A DNA stretch of 64,000 nt from Yamagishiella unicocca (Eukaryota; Chlorophyta; Chlorophyceae; Chlamydomonadales; Volvocaceae). Below the pieces are notes generated by a model. It saw only the letters and a list, made by a program, of their open reading frames with translations. It searched no databases and was not told the origin of the DNA. The position numbers and the translations under genes were made by a program. Shown one piece after another: positions 11,925 to 24,159 of the stretch; position 1 is the first letter of the stretch, and the number at the start of each line of letters is the position of its first letter. Location of the stretch: assembly GCA_003116995.1 (NCBI GenBank), contig BDSL01000002.1:2378001-2442000 (forward strand), in the 5' to 3' direction.

Positions 11925-13787
11925 AGGAGGGGGCCGACCAGAGGATGGGGGCAGCGGAAAGGACCAGTGGACAGGGCCCAGTGGAGGGGATCAGGGGGCT
12001 GCTTTCCAGCCGCAAGCACGTTTGCTACCCACGGAGATTATTCTCGGGCTCCTTTTCAGGCTTCCAGCATGATCCTCTCGGTTGCAGGTTAAGGGCAGGA
12101 TGCAAGAGTGGCGATTGGGAGGTAGGGGGGCCTGCAAGCTCTTCAGGTGTGGCGGTTGGGCCGAGTAGGGTGAACGCTGATAGGCAAATTGTTCCGAAAG
12201 GTGGGCCGAACGGGTGTCGCCGCTGGCAGGGGTGCAGGTGCTGCCTCCCGCTTGTGCCTGTCCATCCAGAATTGGCCTTTTCTTGCCTGAGAAACTACAC
12301 AATGGGAACCTGTGACATAGTTCATTCCGAGTCATACTGTAGTTAGTCATTGTTAATGGTTGGTGGCTAACCGGTTCACCGGAACACCCATGACTGAGGT
12401 TCGCAACCGTGCCAATCTCGACCTGACTGTAAGAGTTGATGGATGACTGGACGAGCTGTTGCGTGCCTGGGGCAGGAGTCGCCATGACATGGGCATTTGT
12501 ATTCCTCGTCACGCAGTCATGGGGGCTGCACACCAGTTTTGAAACCAATGTAACGCCGGCAGTGAAGTGCCACGACGTTGCTGGGACTGTCGCGCGGGGC
12601 TTTCGGCCCGCTCATAGACGTTGGAACTGTCGTTATGATATCTGGTTCCTTGATTGTGGTGCGGCGACGGGGTACGGCTTGCAGGGCATCGTTACGACGG
12701 ATTGTCCACGTGGGCTGTCTTCGCCGAGTCGCCGTTCATGCCGCCTTTCAAAGCGTCATTAAAGGGAGCACTAAATCATATTAAGCAGCAGCGTGTTGAC
12801 TCGCCGGTGACCGCTCGTGACCTGGAATCGACTGAGCGAAACGAGGTCGTCCTGAAAGGATCCTTGGAACGAAACGCTTTTGCGACCCCTGGGACACATC
12901 AGCACACCTCCGACTGCGAATCCTCTGATCTCTTCCTCAACTCACTAGGAAATTCCTTCAAGCACTCGACACAGCAATACCGGTACTTGCTAGGCTCAAT
13001 ATTCCTGCCGAATACTCACCGCTTCAAATCTGGGTCTTGCGTATGGCCTGGCCTGCGGTTGAGTAGAGCTGTCAGTCTGCTTCCAGCCACCGCAAGCCTC
13101 TTCATCGCCAATCCGCGAGCTTCGCAGCCAGCGCCTCCATACTATACCATAGTGCGGAACAGCTGCTTCCTTCACTATGAATCCTAACAGCCCCGTCGTC
13201 AGCTCCACGGCAATGAGTGGCGCTGCGCGGCTCGCACCCGCGGCCGCCCCCTCGCGAAGTTGTCCCCAGCAGGCAATGCGATCGGCCTTCGCACCCGCCG
13301 TGACCCAAGCCGCCGCTGCCGCCGCTGCTGACAACGACGCTGCTGCTATCGCCACACCGGTGGCGGCGACAGTTGAAGCCGCCACCCAAGGAGGCTCGGC
13401 TGTGGCTGCTCCCGAGGGCGAGGTGGCGGCGGAGGCGGAGGCCCTGCCGGTCTTGCTGTGGGACTGCACCAGTGGCAGCATGGCGCCGCAGACGGCTCAT
13501 AGTTTGGAGCGAGTCGAGGAGGACGTAGCAGCGCGCTGGTGGAGCTGATGCGTGCGGGCGTTACAGCGGCCCATGGACGGAGGGGTGGGCCGATCAGGCG
13601 ATGACGGTCGGCACGCAGCTGTGTACCTGGGCTCCAAGTGCTCGCTCGCTACCTCCGTCCCCAGTAATCGGGATGGCGGGGCTAGTACCATACACAGGGT
13701 AGCTAGGCGGACCGCGCAAGCACTTCCTACTATTGCTGGGAGCCGTCTCCCTAGAGCCGTCGACCACGCACATACACGTGAGAGCGT

Positions 13788-13845
13788 GAGTGCGCCCGAT
13801 GGCTCTACCTTCTTGTCTGGGGCCCACTGTAACAGTTACTACTAC
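13788..13845 (+). repeat. Dispersed repeat, copy 2
   Basis: About 50 bp match the copy at 205-262, ending in the same near-palindrome tgtaacagttact (13828-13840). A third, shorter occurrence of the palindrome with flanking actacta lies at 14102-14118. Confidence 0.5.
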
Positions 13846-15681
13846 GTGAGAGCGCACGGCAGTACTTCGGGCGGTGTGTGGAGGCTCGGCGGCTGGCAGT
13901 TACGTACATATAGTTGTTGTAACCGTCCTTTCTAAGTCCACGATGAGACTCACACGTGTCAGATGGCCGCGGCGTGGTGTGCGTGAGGTGTAGGTTTTCC
14001 GGCGTGGGCGTGTACCGTATGGGTTGCGTGATGTACCTCACGTGCCCTGACAGACGCGACTCATGGCCTACCTTTGTTTCCCTCTACCGCGAGCATACAC
14101 GTGTAACAGTTACTACTACACATTTGGTCTTAGCTGCTCTGCACGATTGGTCCTGGTCGCGCAATAAAGCAAGCAGGATGATGGCTTGCCGTACGGAAGT
14201 GCGTATGTACATAATAGGGCAGACCGCTGCTGTATGCCCAGATAGCTAAGTTGATGAGCTGTCTATGCCAGTGGGGTCACTTACTGGGTGGTTGAATTGC
14301 CTGAGAGAGACGGGCAGTGGCATGCCGGCATGCGACATGCTAGATAGGCTGCCCTGCCTGGCCATACGTGTGCGCGCTTGCTTGCTCGTGGGCCAGGGCT
14401 GGCGCTATTACCTGTTGGCCGCTGGCACGGATCTGGGAGTTGATGCGCCAGTCAAACTTTCGTGTCACTTAAGCAACTACTCAGTTTTGAACGTGAGCGT
14501 TATACACTTTTAAGAAGGTTGCTAAAACTACGTTCCTGTCTTAGGTGGCGGCGGTAATTGTGGATGTGCGTATCGTGCGAGCTGAGCACACGGTAGAACA
14601 CACAGATCCGCGGGCGCGAGTGCGAGTCCCTGCATGGGACCGTTGGGACGAGCAAGGTAGTGGCTAACAACCTCACAACGACGGCCTGCCCCCTAGGTAC
14701 GCAGCGCTCGAAAACAAAGGGTCTGCCTTATGTTCGTTTGTAACACACTGACAAAAACTTTGGTAAACCAGTGACAGGACAATGAAGAAACAGACGGAGC
14801 AAAACGGTGACAGAACAATGACAGGATAGTGACAAAACAGTCAGGCGCCGTTGCCCGAATGAGCCCCTGTGAGCCAAGCCGTGACACTGCGGTATGCGTG
14901 GTCGAAGCCGAAACACGCCCTGTATGCCCTTCCATCACACATACGTACCCATATTACCTTTCTTGTTTGCACGGCATCTCGTCACGCATTAGCGCGCCGT
15001 TGCACGCATACGTCGGCATACGGTGTACGTGGGACCCGTATGTGAGTACAACGGCGTGCGTGCTCAGAGCATGCATGCAGACAGCCGAAGTGCATTTTTG
15101 GTGCGTTGTCTGCATGTATTAGCCACAACCACGGCATTGCAGCGAGAAGGATGGTGCTGATCGGTGCCTACCGACAGTTGGCGCGCGGAGCTGCCACTCA
15201 GAAGGGTACAGCCTTAGCGCAGCAAACTGGCGTGCAGTGCAATTCGGTTTTTTGGCATGCGACATAATGGTGATCGGATGATACCCCAATCGACCGGCAC
15301 TTGTTGAGGTTGTTGTAGCCATGCATCAGCGTCGATGACCACTGGCGTCTTGAGGCATACTTATTGATCTGTACATACAGCTGTGTCCATCCTCTGGGTG
15401 ATTTGATAAAGATTGTTTGGGCTTTGGATCGCGGCTCCCCACCTTCTCCGAGACTTCAGTCAGGTGCTCAGGTGTCAGGTCTGACTGCGCGCATGTGCTC
15501 CCATGCTGAAAGAGGTATACAGCATATACTATGAGATGCACCAATGTTGTGTAAAGCAGCCTACTATCTTACACCGATACTGTCTGGCAACTGACAGGTT
15601 CGCCCAAAATCACCGAAGCCTGGCTCCTCTAATGCCACCCGTTTTGGTCCTTGCTCTGTAACCAAGCTTCATCCTGTACTC

Positions 15682-17762
15682 ATGTGGGCGCTGCTGGGTA
15701 ATCCGTCCAGGCCACCAAGGGCCAAAGGCGAGCTCCCATCGCTCCTCCTGCGCTTGACAAACTTCTTGGGCTATCTCTTCCTGATACTGGTAAATATACT
15801 GAGCGCGACCGGAGCTCTTGGAGGAACCAACGCAGAGGTATCTACCAAGTTTCAGACGCCGTTGACGCCCGCGGGGTAAGAGGTACTGCGTTGTCCGCTG
15901 TGGCGTTAATGATGATGATTGCTATTTAAAGTTGTTCATGCAGATTTGTCCTCGCGCGCTGTTGGTCAATAATTGTCTTTATCACGTGCGTGTTTGCGTT
16001 CCCGCAGTTGGGCCTTTGCTATATGGGGCATCATATTCGCGCTGGAGGGGCTCGGTGTCATCTATCAGGTCGTAAACAGTGGCTACCGTGAGGGAGGCTG
16101 GAAGACCAGCGTCGTCATGAAGATAGGTGCGCTGCAACCTCACACATCAGGCTGGTGTGCGCACGCACAACTCCAAGTTTGGGGTTTGGGGCCCGTGCTG
16201 CCAAGAGCGGCAATGCGGGTCAGAGGAAATGGGTCACACCACACCACATCACACCCTAACTGATACACTGCCTCGTATGACCAATGCGCGTTCCTACACT
16301 AACCCACACTCTCTCCCGCCTTGATCCATACCGCAGGCTACGGCTGGCAGGTGGGCTGGCTGTTCCAGGACCTGTGGCAGTTCTTCTTCGTGCGCCAGAG
16401 CGTACCTGGAATGTGGCTGGCGGCCGTTGCGCTGCTTGGGGCGCTGGCCGCCTTCCAGGTCACCCTACACCGACTGAACGGCACCACGCACGAGCTACGG
16501 GCGCGGGGCTACCCGGCCATGCCCGTGGCCGCATACTTCTGCTACAAGCTACCGACGGCTGTGAATGCGGCGTGGCTTTCCGTAGCTGCGGCGCTGGGGC
16601 TGCTCATTGTGCCCGTGTCATACGGGGTGGAGCAGGCGCGGCTGGTGGCACCGGCGGCAGTGCTGGCGGTGGCTGTGACGGCAGGTGGGCTGCGAGCAGT
16701 GACGCAGGGGGTCGCCACTTTAGGCCCGGGGGGAGGCGAGAAGACCCGGTTGCACGACGTAATGGGCGTGGCTGTGTCGCTACGAGCGCGGGGAGGCACC
16801 AGGGAGGCACGGACGCGGTCCGGATCGATCACGCCTGCCTTGCCTTTGTTGTCCAGGCAGCGCGCCGAAGAATATAGCGGGGAAGGGTTTCTAGTATACA
16901 GGTAGCTAGAAACCCTGACACATGGCTGATACTCCAGTCGATACGGCAAGCTGTCATCGCGAGCGGGACCCCACGGCCCCCCCATATGCTCTGTCGTGGC
17001 CCCAACCCCCTCACCTCAGGCGGCTTGTGGCGTCTTATCCGCCACCGCGACGCGGCGTACGGCTTAACCCTCATCTGGGCCCTGGCGGCGGTTGCCGCCA
17101 ACGACAGCGGCAACGTCCCAACCGCCGTCAAGGTGGTTGGGATCGTGTGCCTGGCGGTGCTGGCGCTCTTCGTGGTCGCAGCGCTGGTAAGGACGCGCCG
17201 GGAGCTGTCGGCAGCCGCCGCCGCGGGCGTTGAGGGCAGCTTGCTGCACAACACGTACAATGCGTGTGGCCTGTACGGCGATCAGCGAACACTTCTGTCG
17301 GACTCTGACACGCCCGCAGGCTACGGACGCAACGCGGGGAGCTTCACCTTCCCGGCGGACCTCAACAGCATCGGCGGGGCCGCGCACACCGGGGCGGCAG
17401 CGCCGGAAGGCGTAGCGGCAACTGCAGCGGCCGGCCACAAAAGCACGGCGGCGGCGCCTCTGTTTCTTGCGTCCTGTGTGCCAAGCGGCGGTGCAACCCC
17501 AGCGGAGCTGGGACGGCATCAACAGCATCCCTTAGGCGCGGCGCAGGGTGGAGTCGATGGCGGCGAGGTCGCCCGAGTGTCGTTTAGCGGTGCTGCTGCT
17601 GCGGGGGCCCCCGCAATGGTCGTGGGGCTTCCTGCGCCGTTGCCACGGCCTCAAGGCCAGGCGCTGGGGGCTGGAACAACGTTAGGGGAGGCAGGGGCGG
17701 GTGTGGTTGCAGGCAGGCGGGTGCGGTTTTCGGATGAGGACGCAAGGCATGAATTGCAATAG
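15682..17762 (+). CDS. TspO/MBR-like tryptophan-rich membrane protein with long C-terminal tail
   Basis: Four exons: 15682-15875, 16008-16126, 16337-16684, 17020-17762 (467 aa). The N-terminal part resembles TspO/tryptophan-rich sensory proteins: an N-terminal membrane segment (LGYLFLILVNILSATGALGG), then TPLTPAGWAFAIWGIIFALE across the exon 1/2 splice, a pair of helices with YKLPTAVNAAWLSVAAALGL, and the late-helix pattern RDAAYGLTLIWALAAVAAN. About 7 hydrophobic segments precede a soluble Gly/Ala-rich tail of about 180 residues, which normal TspO (about 160-190 aa in total) lacks. TspO proteins bind porphyrins and sterols in mitochondrial, plastid or ER membranes; the ligand here is unknown. 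Intron 3 contains an introner-like copy near 16726-16770. The start Met could lie further upstream. Confidence 0.7.
16726..16770 (+). repeat. Introner-like copy in TspO-like intron 3
   Basis: The sequence gaggcgagaagacccggttg, followed by cacgacgtaatggg, matches the class-C head seen in dynein introns (G-rich tract, gagaaaacccggttacacgacatagg). It lies about 45 nt after the exon 3 donor, pointing into the intron. Confidence 0.5.
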
Positions 17763-19282
17763 GAGTTGTCGGCTGGGCGCTGCGGAGATCTGGAGCCGAT
17801 TGTGACATAGCAGAGCGTCAAGCGACCGCGGAGGGCGGATGCTGGGTGCCCTGCTTCGGAGGTGGGTCGCTGTGCTGAGGTGCGTTGTGGCATGCCTTGG
17901 CAAGGGCGTGGGCAGCGTTACCTTACGAGGGCGCGGGGGCTGCTTGCATGCGTGGATTTTCATGCACTTTGCTATGTAGGGGGAAGTGCATCTTGTTGCC
18001 AAGGTGGACAGGAGCAGCTGGGTAGTTGGGTAGCTGGAAGGTTTACGATGTGGTTAAGCTACAATGCGGCTAGAGGGATCGTGCATCTAGGGCGGTTTAT
18101 GGAGTCACGGCGGGCGGATACGGCATGGGAGCGGTGAAAGGCATGTGAGCAAATACCGAAGGTGCTCATTATCCGCCTTCAAGCACAGGCTTTGCGTCGT
18201 CCGTTACCTTTATGACCCAATAGTAACTGCATGCCCACGAGGCTATGAACTGCCATTAAAGTATGCGCACCGGTGTCATGTTAAGACTAGGGTTTGCCCC
18301 CAATTTGCAATTCCCAGTAATTTCGCTTTGGGCCAGGTTGGGCCAGACTCTCTGCACGGAGGTCGTACTTTACCCCCAAGCTTCCCGTATAAAGCTTGCA
18401 TAGAGACTGCGCCCCTGCCACGCACATTTGCGGTGCCACCAGCTCTCTGCCTCTCCCAGATGAATGATCAATCAGTATTGTTGGGGGACGGAGAGAGAGC
18501 AACACAGCGGACACCGTTTCCTGTCATGCGGGAACTTCCGTCCAGCTCCTTACGTTTTCGTTCATCTTTATCCACCTAGATTTTTGTGGACGTGTTTTCC
18601 ATTTTGCACCGGTTGCTGTGTCGTTTTTTCTTCAGGGTAGGTTGGCGCGTTCAGCTCCCTTGCGCCTGTACTTGCCACACGTTGGCATTGGCGCAGGTAC
18701 GAGATTCTTCCCTCTTGCGGCAACGTAGCCTTGGTGGTGAAGGTTGGCTGTTGTTGTTATAGCCAAGGCTGTGGCAGAGCTCTCCAAGCGGCGAATAGTT
18801 GCATAATGAGTTGCATCCCAGGAGGCGAGTAACAGGGGGCCTGAAGGCGTAGCACAAGGGTTTTGAATTGGGTTTGGATTGTGTGTCACGCGTGACGGCT
18901 CATGCCGTAGCGTTCGCGCGCAGCGCCTGTAACGTTTTGAAACACGATTGGGCATAGCTGTGAGTCCCATGGATTTAACCGAATTCCGCCACGGTCCTTG
19001 CACTCTCAGCCCTTGCGCCAGCACCGTCCTGCGCGCAGCCAGCAGGTTGCGCTGCTTATGTTCACGTTATCTCACCGCCACGGGAAACAGCACTGCCCAC
19101 GCTGTACCGATCGAAAGTCATCAGGGGGCCAGCTTACAGGGTTTCGAGTGGAAGGGGTACAGCGGTGTGTGCTGTGACATGCTGTGGGGGCGCATGAGAA
19201 GCTTATTACTTGCGCCTACGTCAATTTCGCCTTCATCGTAGAGTCCTCTATCAATCTTACTGAGCGCAAACCGTGACTGCAT
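17763..19282. other. Intergenic interval, nothing recognised
   Basis: This 1.5 kb lies between the TspO-like gene and aprataxin, which run in the same direction. A 144-codon open frame at 18145-18579 (+) has no recognisable domain and weak coding bias. The 3' UTR of the TspO-like gene and the aprataxin promoter must be here, but no clear signal stands out. Confidence 0.5.
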
Positions 19283-22200
19283 ATGGCCAAGCTGATCTTT
19301 CCAACAGGAAAGCTAATTCAAGTCGCGCGCGACATCCCACGGCCCCTTGGGCGCGCCGACATCGCTCGTTATCCTGAAGCTGTCACTGTATCCAGGTGGA
19401 ATCATTGCCCATCCTTGGAAACCTGTCGCCCAGGCCCTCACGATCGTCCAGACCGCATTCGCAGGGTCCAGTGCGTCGTCGAGAGAACAGCCGCAGATGG
19501 CCAGCCTGCGCTGAGGCTCACAAGTAAGGGATCACAGAATCCTACATTGGTGTTCAGCTCACAAGGGAAGGCCCGCGACCTGGCCAAGGGTGAGCAAGGC
19601 GGTCACGGGGATGCTCGATAGGTTGGCCGTCACTTCTATGTCGTTCATACCTCCAAAACTTTGCAGGTCAATCTGCAATTCTTCGTAACGGTGATGCGTT
19701 CAGCTTAATCTGTACGCGCCCCGACCTTGCCATCCACGTTCAGCTAGACAAGCAAGGACTCGACGCGGAGGCAAAACAACAATGCGCGCCGCCTGAAGCC
19801 ACAGCCACTGATAACGCTACTTATTTTGCGCCTTTGACCAACCCCTCAGCAATGACCGACCCAGGGGACGGCGGCACGGCCATCGACGGCAGCGAGGACG
19901 GGCGGGCTGCCCTGCATGCGTCACCGTCTCCATCAACGGCATATACTTCCGATAAAGATCAGACGAGCGGCCGCACAGGCGATGCCGTTGGACTCGCGCG
20001 TGGATCCGGCGAATCAGACGCAGTATCGAGCCCTACGTCGGGACCTCCTGGCGGCAAAGCCGGGGGGACTCGCGGCGGTGGCGCAAAAGGCCCTGGATCT
20101 GGACGGGGGTCAGGGGCGCGTGGTGTTGGAAACGGCAAGCCGCCATCGCAGACGGCGCCGCCCGTGGTGTTGCTGCTGGCGGGACTGCCCGGTTCAGGTG
20201 CGTACAGGTGTGCATTGGGCCGACTTGCCACGGATGGGCCGATTCCCGAACCCCTGCAGTTGTGCTGGCTTCACCCTGCACGGTTGGGGCAAGGCCAAAA
20301 TGTGCTTGCTACCGGCTTACCCGCGACCCCAAAACGACGGCGCCTTACCGGTATACGTATTGGCATAAGATACTTGCGCCCTCCGCCCATGCCCTGTGCC
20401 GCAACCTGCAGGCAAGAGCACCGTCAGCCGCAATCTGCTCCAGGCGTCCCCCATCGCATGGGTCCACGTGAACCAGGTGCGGATCGCGCAGCGCCAGCAG
20501 CCTGGGCGCGGGGTACCGGTGTGCGGTAGCCCCTTCCGCGGCCCGCTCGGTGCCGGACGCCCAGGCCCGCGTCGCCACTTGCACCTGCCGCGCTCCGCTG
20601 CATTATCGCTCCACCGTACCATCGCTCCGCTGCATTATCGCTCCACCGTACCATCGCTCCACTGTATTATCGCTCTGCGCTGTCCTGTCGCTCCACTGTA
20701 CCATCGCTCCACTGCATCACCGTCGCCCCTCGTACGCCCTCCCGCCGGGTCCATGCCCGTCTGGACACCTCCCTCCTGCCGCTGCCCTGTCATGCCACCA
20801 CATGTGCTGCAACCATTACCACCGCCGCTGCCGAAGAGGTGGGCTCCACATGCCGCACCCTGCGGTGTTCTGGCGAGGGGTTGTCGACCCCCCCGTCCTC
20901 TCTGCCCACCGTAGTACGACCCATTCACCGCCGCTGTCCGCGCTTTCTCCACCGCCTCGCCTTCCTCCTCCCTCTCCCCGCACGTGCCGCCCCTCCGCCC
21001 GCAGGACGCCATTCGTGACGGCCGGCCAGGCAGCCGCGAGCAGTGCATCGCCGCCGCGCGGGCGGCCCTGGACGAGGGCGCGTGTTGCGTGGTCGACAGG
21101 TGCGGGGTGTCACGACGAACACCTGGGCGGGTGGTCCTGCGGCTTCTTCGTCTACCCCTCCTTTGTCGACTCCTCCTTTGTCGACTCCTCCTTTGTCGAC
21201 TTCTTCTTCGCCGCGCCCTTCTCTGCCCACTCCTTTGCCGATTTATGGGTTCATGGCGGGTACTGCTCCATCCCCCATACTGCCACTGCTCCATCCCCCA
21301 TACTGCCGACGTCGTCTGGACCCCTCGGTGGCGATATCCTGCGCCGCCAGGTGCCACGTCGACCCGGAGCAGCGGAGTGCCTTCCTGGCACTGGCGGCGG
21401 AACGCGGGCGGGAGGCGCACTGCGTGGCGCTGCAGCTGCCGGTGGACGCTTGCGCCCGGAGGGTGGGCAGCAGGACGGACCACCCGGGAGGGGTGCAGGT
21501 GCGTCGTGGTGGTGGTAGTGGTGGTGGTGGTGGTGGTGGTGGTGGTGGTGGTGGTAATTTTGCATGAGGGGTGACGCAGCGGGAGACGGCGAGGGCGGCT
21601 GGAGCCTCGGGGAGGGCAGGGAAGTGGCACGTCGGGGGAGGAAAGCGACCAACAGCAGGGCGGCAGTGGGCGGGGGAAGCGCTTGGAGTGTTTGTGGGCC
21701 GCTGTGGGTGGGGCGGCTTGGTGATGAGGGGAAGCCTGAGGTGGCGGGCGAAATGGCGATGCCTGGACCCGTGATGCGCGAAGACCGATATGCGTTGCCC
21801 CGTACTACGGCAACTCCCGCCGTGTCGTATCTTTTCCGGTCTCAGTGCGACCTGCCCTCCCTGCTGTGCTCCCCACGGTTTCGACAATGGTGTTGTGCAA
21901 CAGGGCAATGGCAGCAAGCGGGTGGTGTACCAGATGGCCAAGCAGCAGCAACAAGGGAAGGGCTGGCCGCCCGCGGTGACGGAGGGCTTCGCGTCCGTCA
22001 TGGACTGCCTCAACGACGCCGATGCAGCAGCAGCCGTGCGCGCGTGGGCGGTCTACGGCAGCGACGCGCCCTCGCCCTCGCCCTCGCCTCTGCCTGCCCC
22101 CACGGCGGCGGCAGCTATTGCGACGGCGCCAGATGCGCAGGGTTCGCATGCGGCGCGCTCCGGTCCAGCGTCGGCATCGACCTCAGCCGCAGCTGCGACG

Positions 22201-23959
22201 CTGGCCATATGGCAGGCCCACGCAGCGAAGCGCAAGCCGGCCGTGGGCGGCATTATGTCCTTCTTCAAGCCCGCGGGAGGAGCGGCCGGGGGCGGCCCTG
22301 GTGGCGGTGGCGGAGGCGGCGCAGGCGCTGCTGGGGCGGCGCGGGCAGTACCGTCGGGGTCTCACGCGGCGATTGGGGCCGGGGCACGGCCGCCTCTGCC
22401 GGCCGCCACGCCCCCGGCGGCCTCGCCAGCCGCCGGCGCGCCTGCCAGCAAGGCCGCTCCTGCGGCTGCCGGTGCTGCTGCAAGTCGCGATGCGGCTGAT
22501 TCGGCCGGCACCAAGGCGGGCGGCACGCGGCGACCCAGGCCCGAGTCGCATCTCGGTGAGTCTAGCCCCAAGCGGCAAGCGGTTGAGGCCGCGGCCCCCG
22601 CCCCGCAAGAGGCAGCAGCGGGAGAGGCACCCGGCTCGTCCCCGGCCGATAAACCCGGTTTGCAAGGTGCTGCTGGTAGTCTGGGCAAGGGACCTAGCTG
22701 TCAAGCCAGCCCAGGCAGCAGTGGTCAGGCCGGACGCAACGCTTTTCAACTCCTAATGACTTCAGCATCGCGGCATGGGACCGATGGCCGCGGCGGCGCG
22801 GCGGCGGGCAGCGGCGGCGGTGCGCGAGCGAATGGTGCTGATACCGGTATGGCACAGCTCTGTACGGGGTTGGTAGCACGAGGATATACGGCGGGATAGT
22901 ATGACGCTTTGTGGAATGACACTTTGTTCACACCTGCTCCTGCAGGCGACGTGCCTGATCCCCGGTTCAAGCTCAACGGGCCGTGGGCGCAACCGCTACG
23001 CAATGCCGCGCTGGACCCGGACCGATCAAAGCAAGAGGTGTTGCACAAGGACGACAAGGTGGGCTGCAAGCGCTTTGGACGCTGTTTCGAACGAGTGTCT
23101 TTGAATTAGAAGCAGGGGCCCTTCACAATTTATTGGGTAATACGATAGCCTGCGACGGAAGTTCATGCACCCTCTACTTGTGCGGTTGTGCAGGTAGTGA
23201 TGATCATAGACGCCTTCCCTAAAGCGCGACATCACGCCCTTGTGGTGGCGCGCGATCCCACGCTGAGAAGCATCGCCGACTTGCGCAAGAAGCACATCCC
23301 GCTGCTCGCGCACATGGAGCAAGTGGCCCAGGGCTGGGTGCACAAGCGACACAGCGAGGTACGAGGCTAGCTTCAGTACGGCTGCATATGTGGGTAGTTA
23401 CAATAAATCAAGCGCATTGGCCCAGCATCTTCCTGCTACAAGGATTGTTCCTTCGCTTTTTACCACGCAGGACCCAGCGGCGGCGGCATTCAAGCTTGGC
23501 TTCCACGCAGTCCCGTCGATGTGCCAGCTCCATATGCACGTCGTGTCACAGGTGCGCAGCCGAAACGCTAAACCATATACTTCTCTTCCGTGTGCCCGTG
23601 TTTCTTACTAAAATATGAATATCTTTATTGAGTAAGATTGGGCAGTGAACGTTGGTAAACGTCACGGCTGCCTACCCTTTCCCGTTGTTGGTGATGCTCT
23701 GCAGGACTTCGACTCCCCATCACTGAAGAATAGGAAACACTGGAACAGCTTTACGACGAAATTCTTCCTGCCGGTGGACGCTGTGCGGCGCGAGCTGGAA
23801 TCACTTGGCCGCATCACGCTCATGAATCAAACAGAGGAAAAGCAGCTGGAGGGCCAGGATATGCGATGCCATGGATGTGGCAGAGCCCTGAAGTCCATCC
23901 CCGAGCTCAAGAAGCACATTGTTTCATGTGATCGCGTGAAGCAGCTACCGGGCCTCTGA
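19283..23959 (+). CDS. APTX: Aprataxin-type DNA-end repair protein (FHA-like + P-loop kinase-like + HIT + zinc finger)
   Basis: Ten exons: 19283-19589, 19667-20197, 20412-20476, 21005-21099, 21351-21498, 21904-22846, 22946-23058, 23194-23358, 23471-23551, 23705-23959 (900 aa; the exon 6 end is the least certain). Residues 1-125 look like a PNKP/APTX FHA domain (DRIRRVQCVVE, then QSAILRNGDAFSL). Residues 265-382 are a P-loop kinase-like domain, with GLPGSGKSTVS split by an intron and ACCVVDRCHVDPEQR following. Residues 383-696 are low-complexity with a PCNA-box-like VGGIMSFFKP. Residues 697-835 form the HIT domain: AFPKARHHALV, then PSMCQLHMHVVSQDFDS, then KNRKHWNSF. The C-terminal zinc finger has RCHGCG and a spaced His/Cys pair. 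Aprataxin removes AMP from abortive DNA-ligation ends; the kinase-like part is shared with plant aprataxin-like proteins. Confidence 0.9.
20588..20725 (+). repeat. Degenerate tandem repeat in APTX intron 3
   Basis: Alternating words of the type tatcgctccaccgtaccatc and cgctccactgca are repeated about five times, with units of 14-36 bp. The array is entirely intronic. Confidence 0.6.
21155..21303 (+). repeat. Two short tandem arrays in APTX intron 4
   Basis: The 15-bp unit tcctcctttgtcgac occurs three times in a row near 21163-21215. A 23-bp unit (actgctccatcccccatactgcc) is present twice near 21262-21304. Confidence 0.6.
21505..21556 (+). repeat. GGT trinucleotide microsatellite in APTX intron 5
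   Basis: A near-perfect (ggt)n run with one agt interruption, starting about 10 nt after the exon 5 donor. The poly-His frame on the opposite strand is an artefact of the repeat. Confidence 0.85.
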
Positions 23960-24152
23960 GAGCAACATAGGGAGGTTGCGGTGAATCACCGTGAAGAGTC
24001 CGGATCACAATTTTCGCCACTGTCGGAGTGCTAATTAACTTGCCCCAGCCCTACCTTGACGCAAAGAGGTGGCAATGGGACAGGCAGGATTGCTGACGAT
24101 GAGATGGGGATTTAGTGCCAGCTGGCGAAATGCCGAGGTACGACCAACATCG

Positions 24153-24157
24153 TGTAA
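24153..24157 (+). terminator. Candidate poly(A) signal TGTAA for APTX
   Basis: The sequence reads tgtaaataaaagg, about 195 nt after the stop codon at 23957-23959. Confidence 0.45.
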
Positions 24158-24159
24158 AT

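Larger units (their letters stand above)
10870..15681. other. Gene-poor interval between TAF8 and the TspO-like gene
   Basis: No gene is well supported in these 4.8 kb. It contains a possible terminal exon (11825-11924) and a GC-rich open segment near 11301-11556 after an AG acceptor (PAGYTLDFATRVQRQGL). An Ala-rich 123-codon frame lies at 13177-13548 with no recognised motif. Repeat copies lie at 13788 and 14102. A run of degenerate gtgacaRRacaatgac words lies at about 14770-14840. Codon-like GC bias is weaker than in flanking genes from about 12.0 kb onward. Confidence 0.4.

Noticed and set aside
13177..13548. Ala-rich 123-codon frame
   Set aside because: Low complexity only; no splice context or family resemblance.
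21251..21652. Minus-strand frame with a long poly-His run
   Set aside because: It is produced by the GGT microsatellite in an aprataxin intron; no other coding evidence.
23530..23551. HIT motif with Gln in place of the first His (QLHMHVV), considered as a sign of an inactive enzyme
   Set aside because: From memory, plant and yeast aprataxins also lack the first His at this position. The other two His residues, including the presumed nucleophile, are present.
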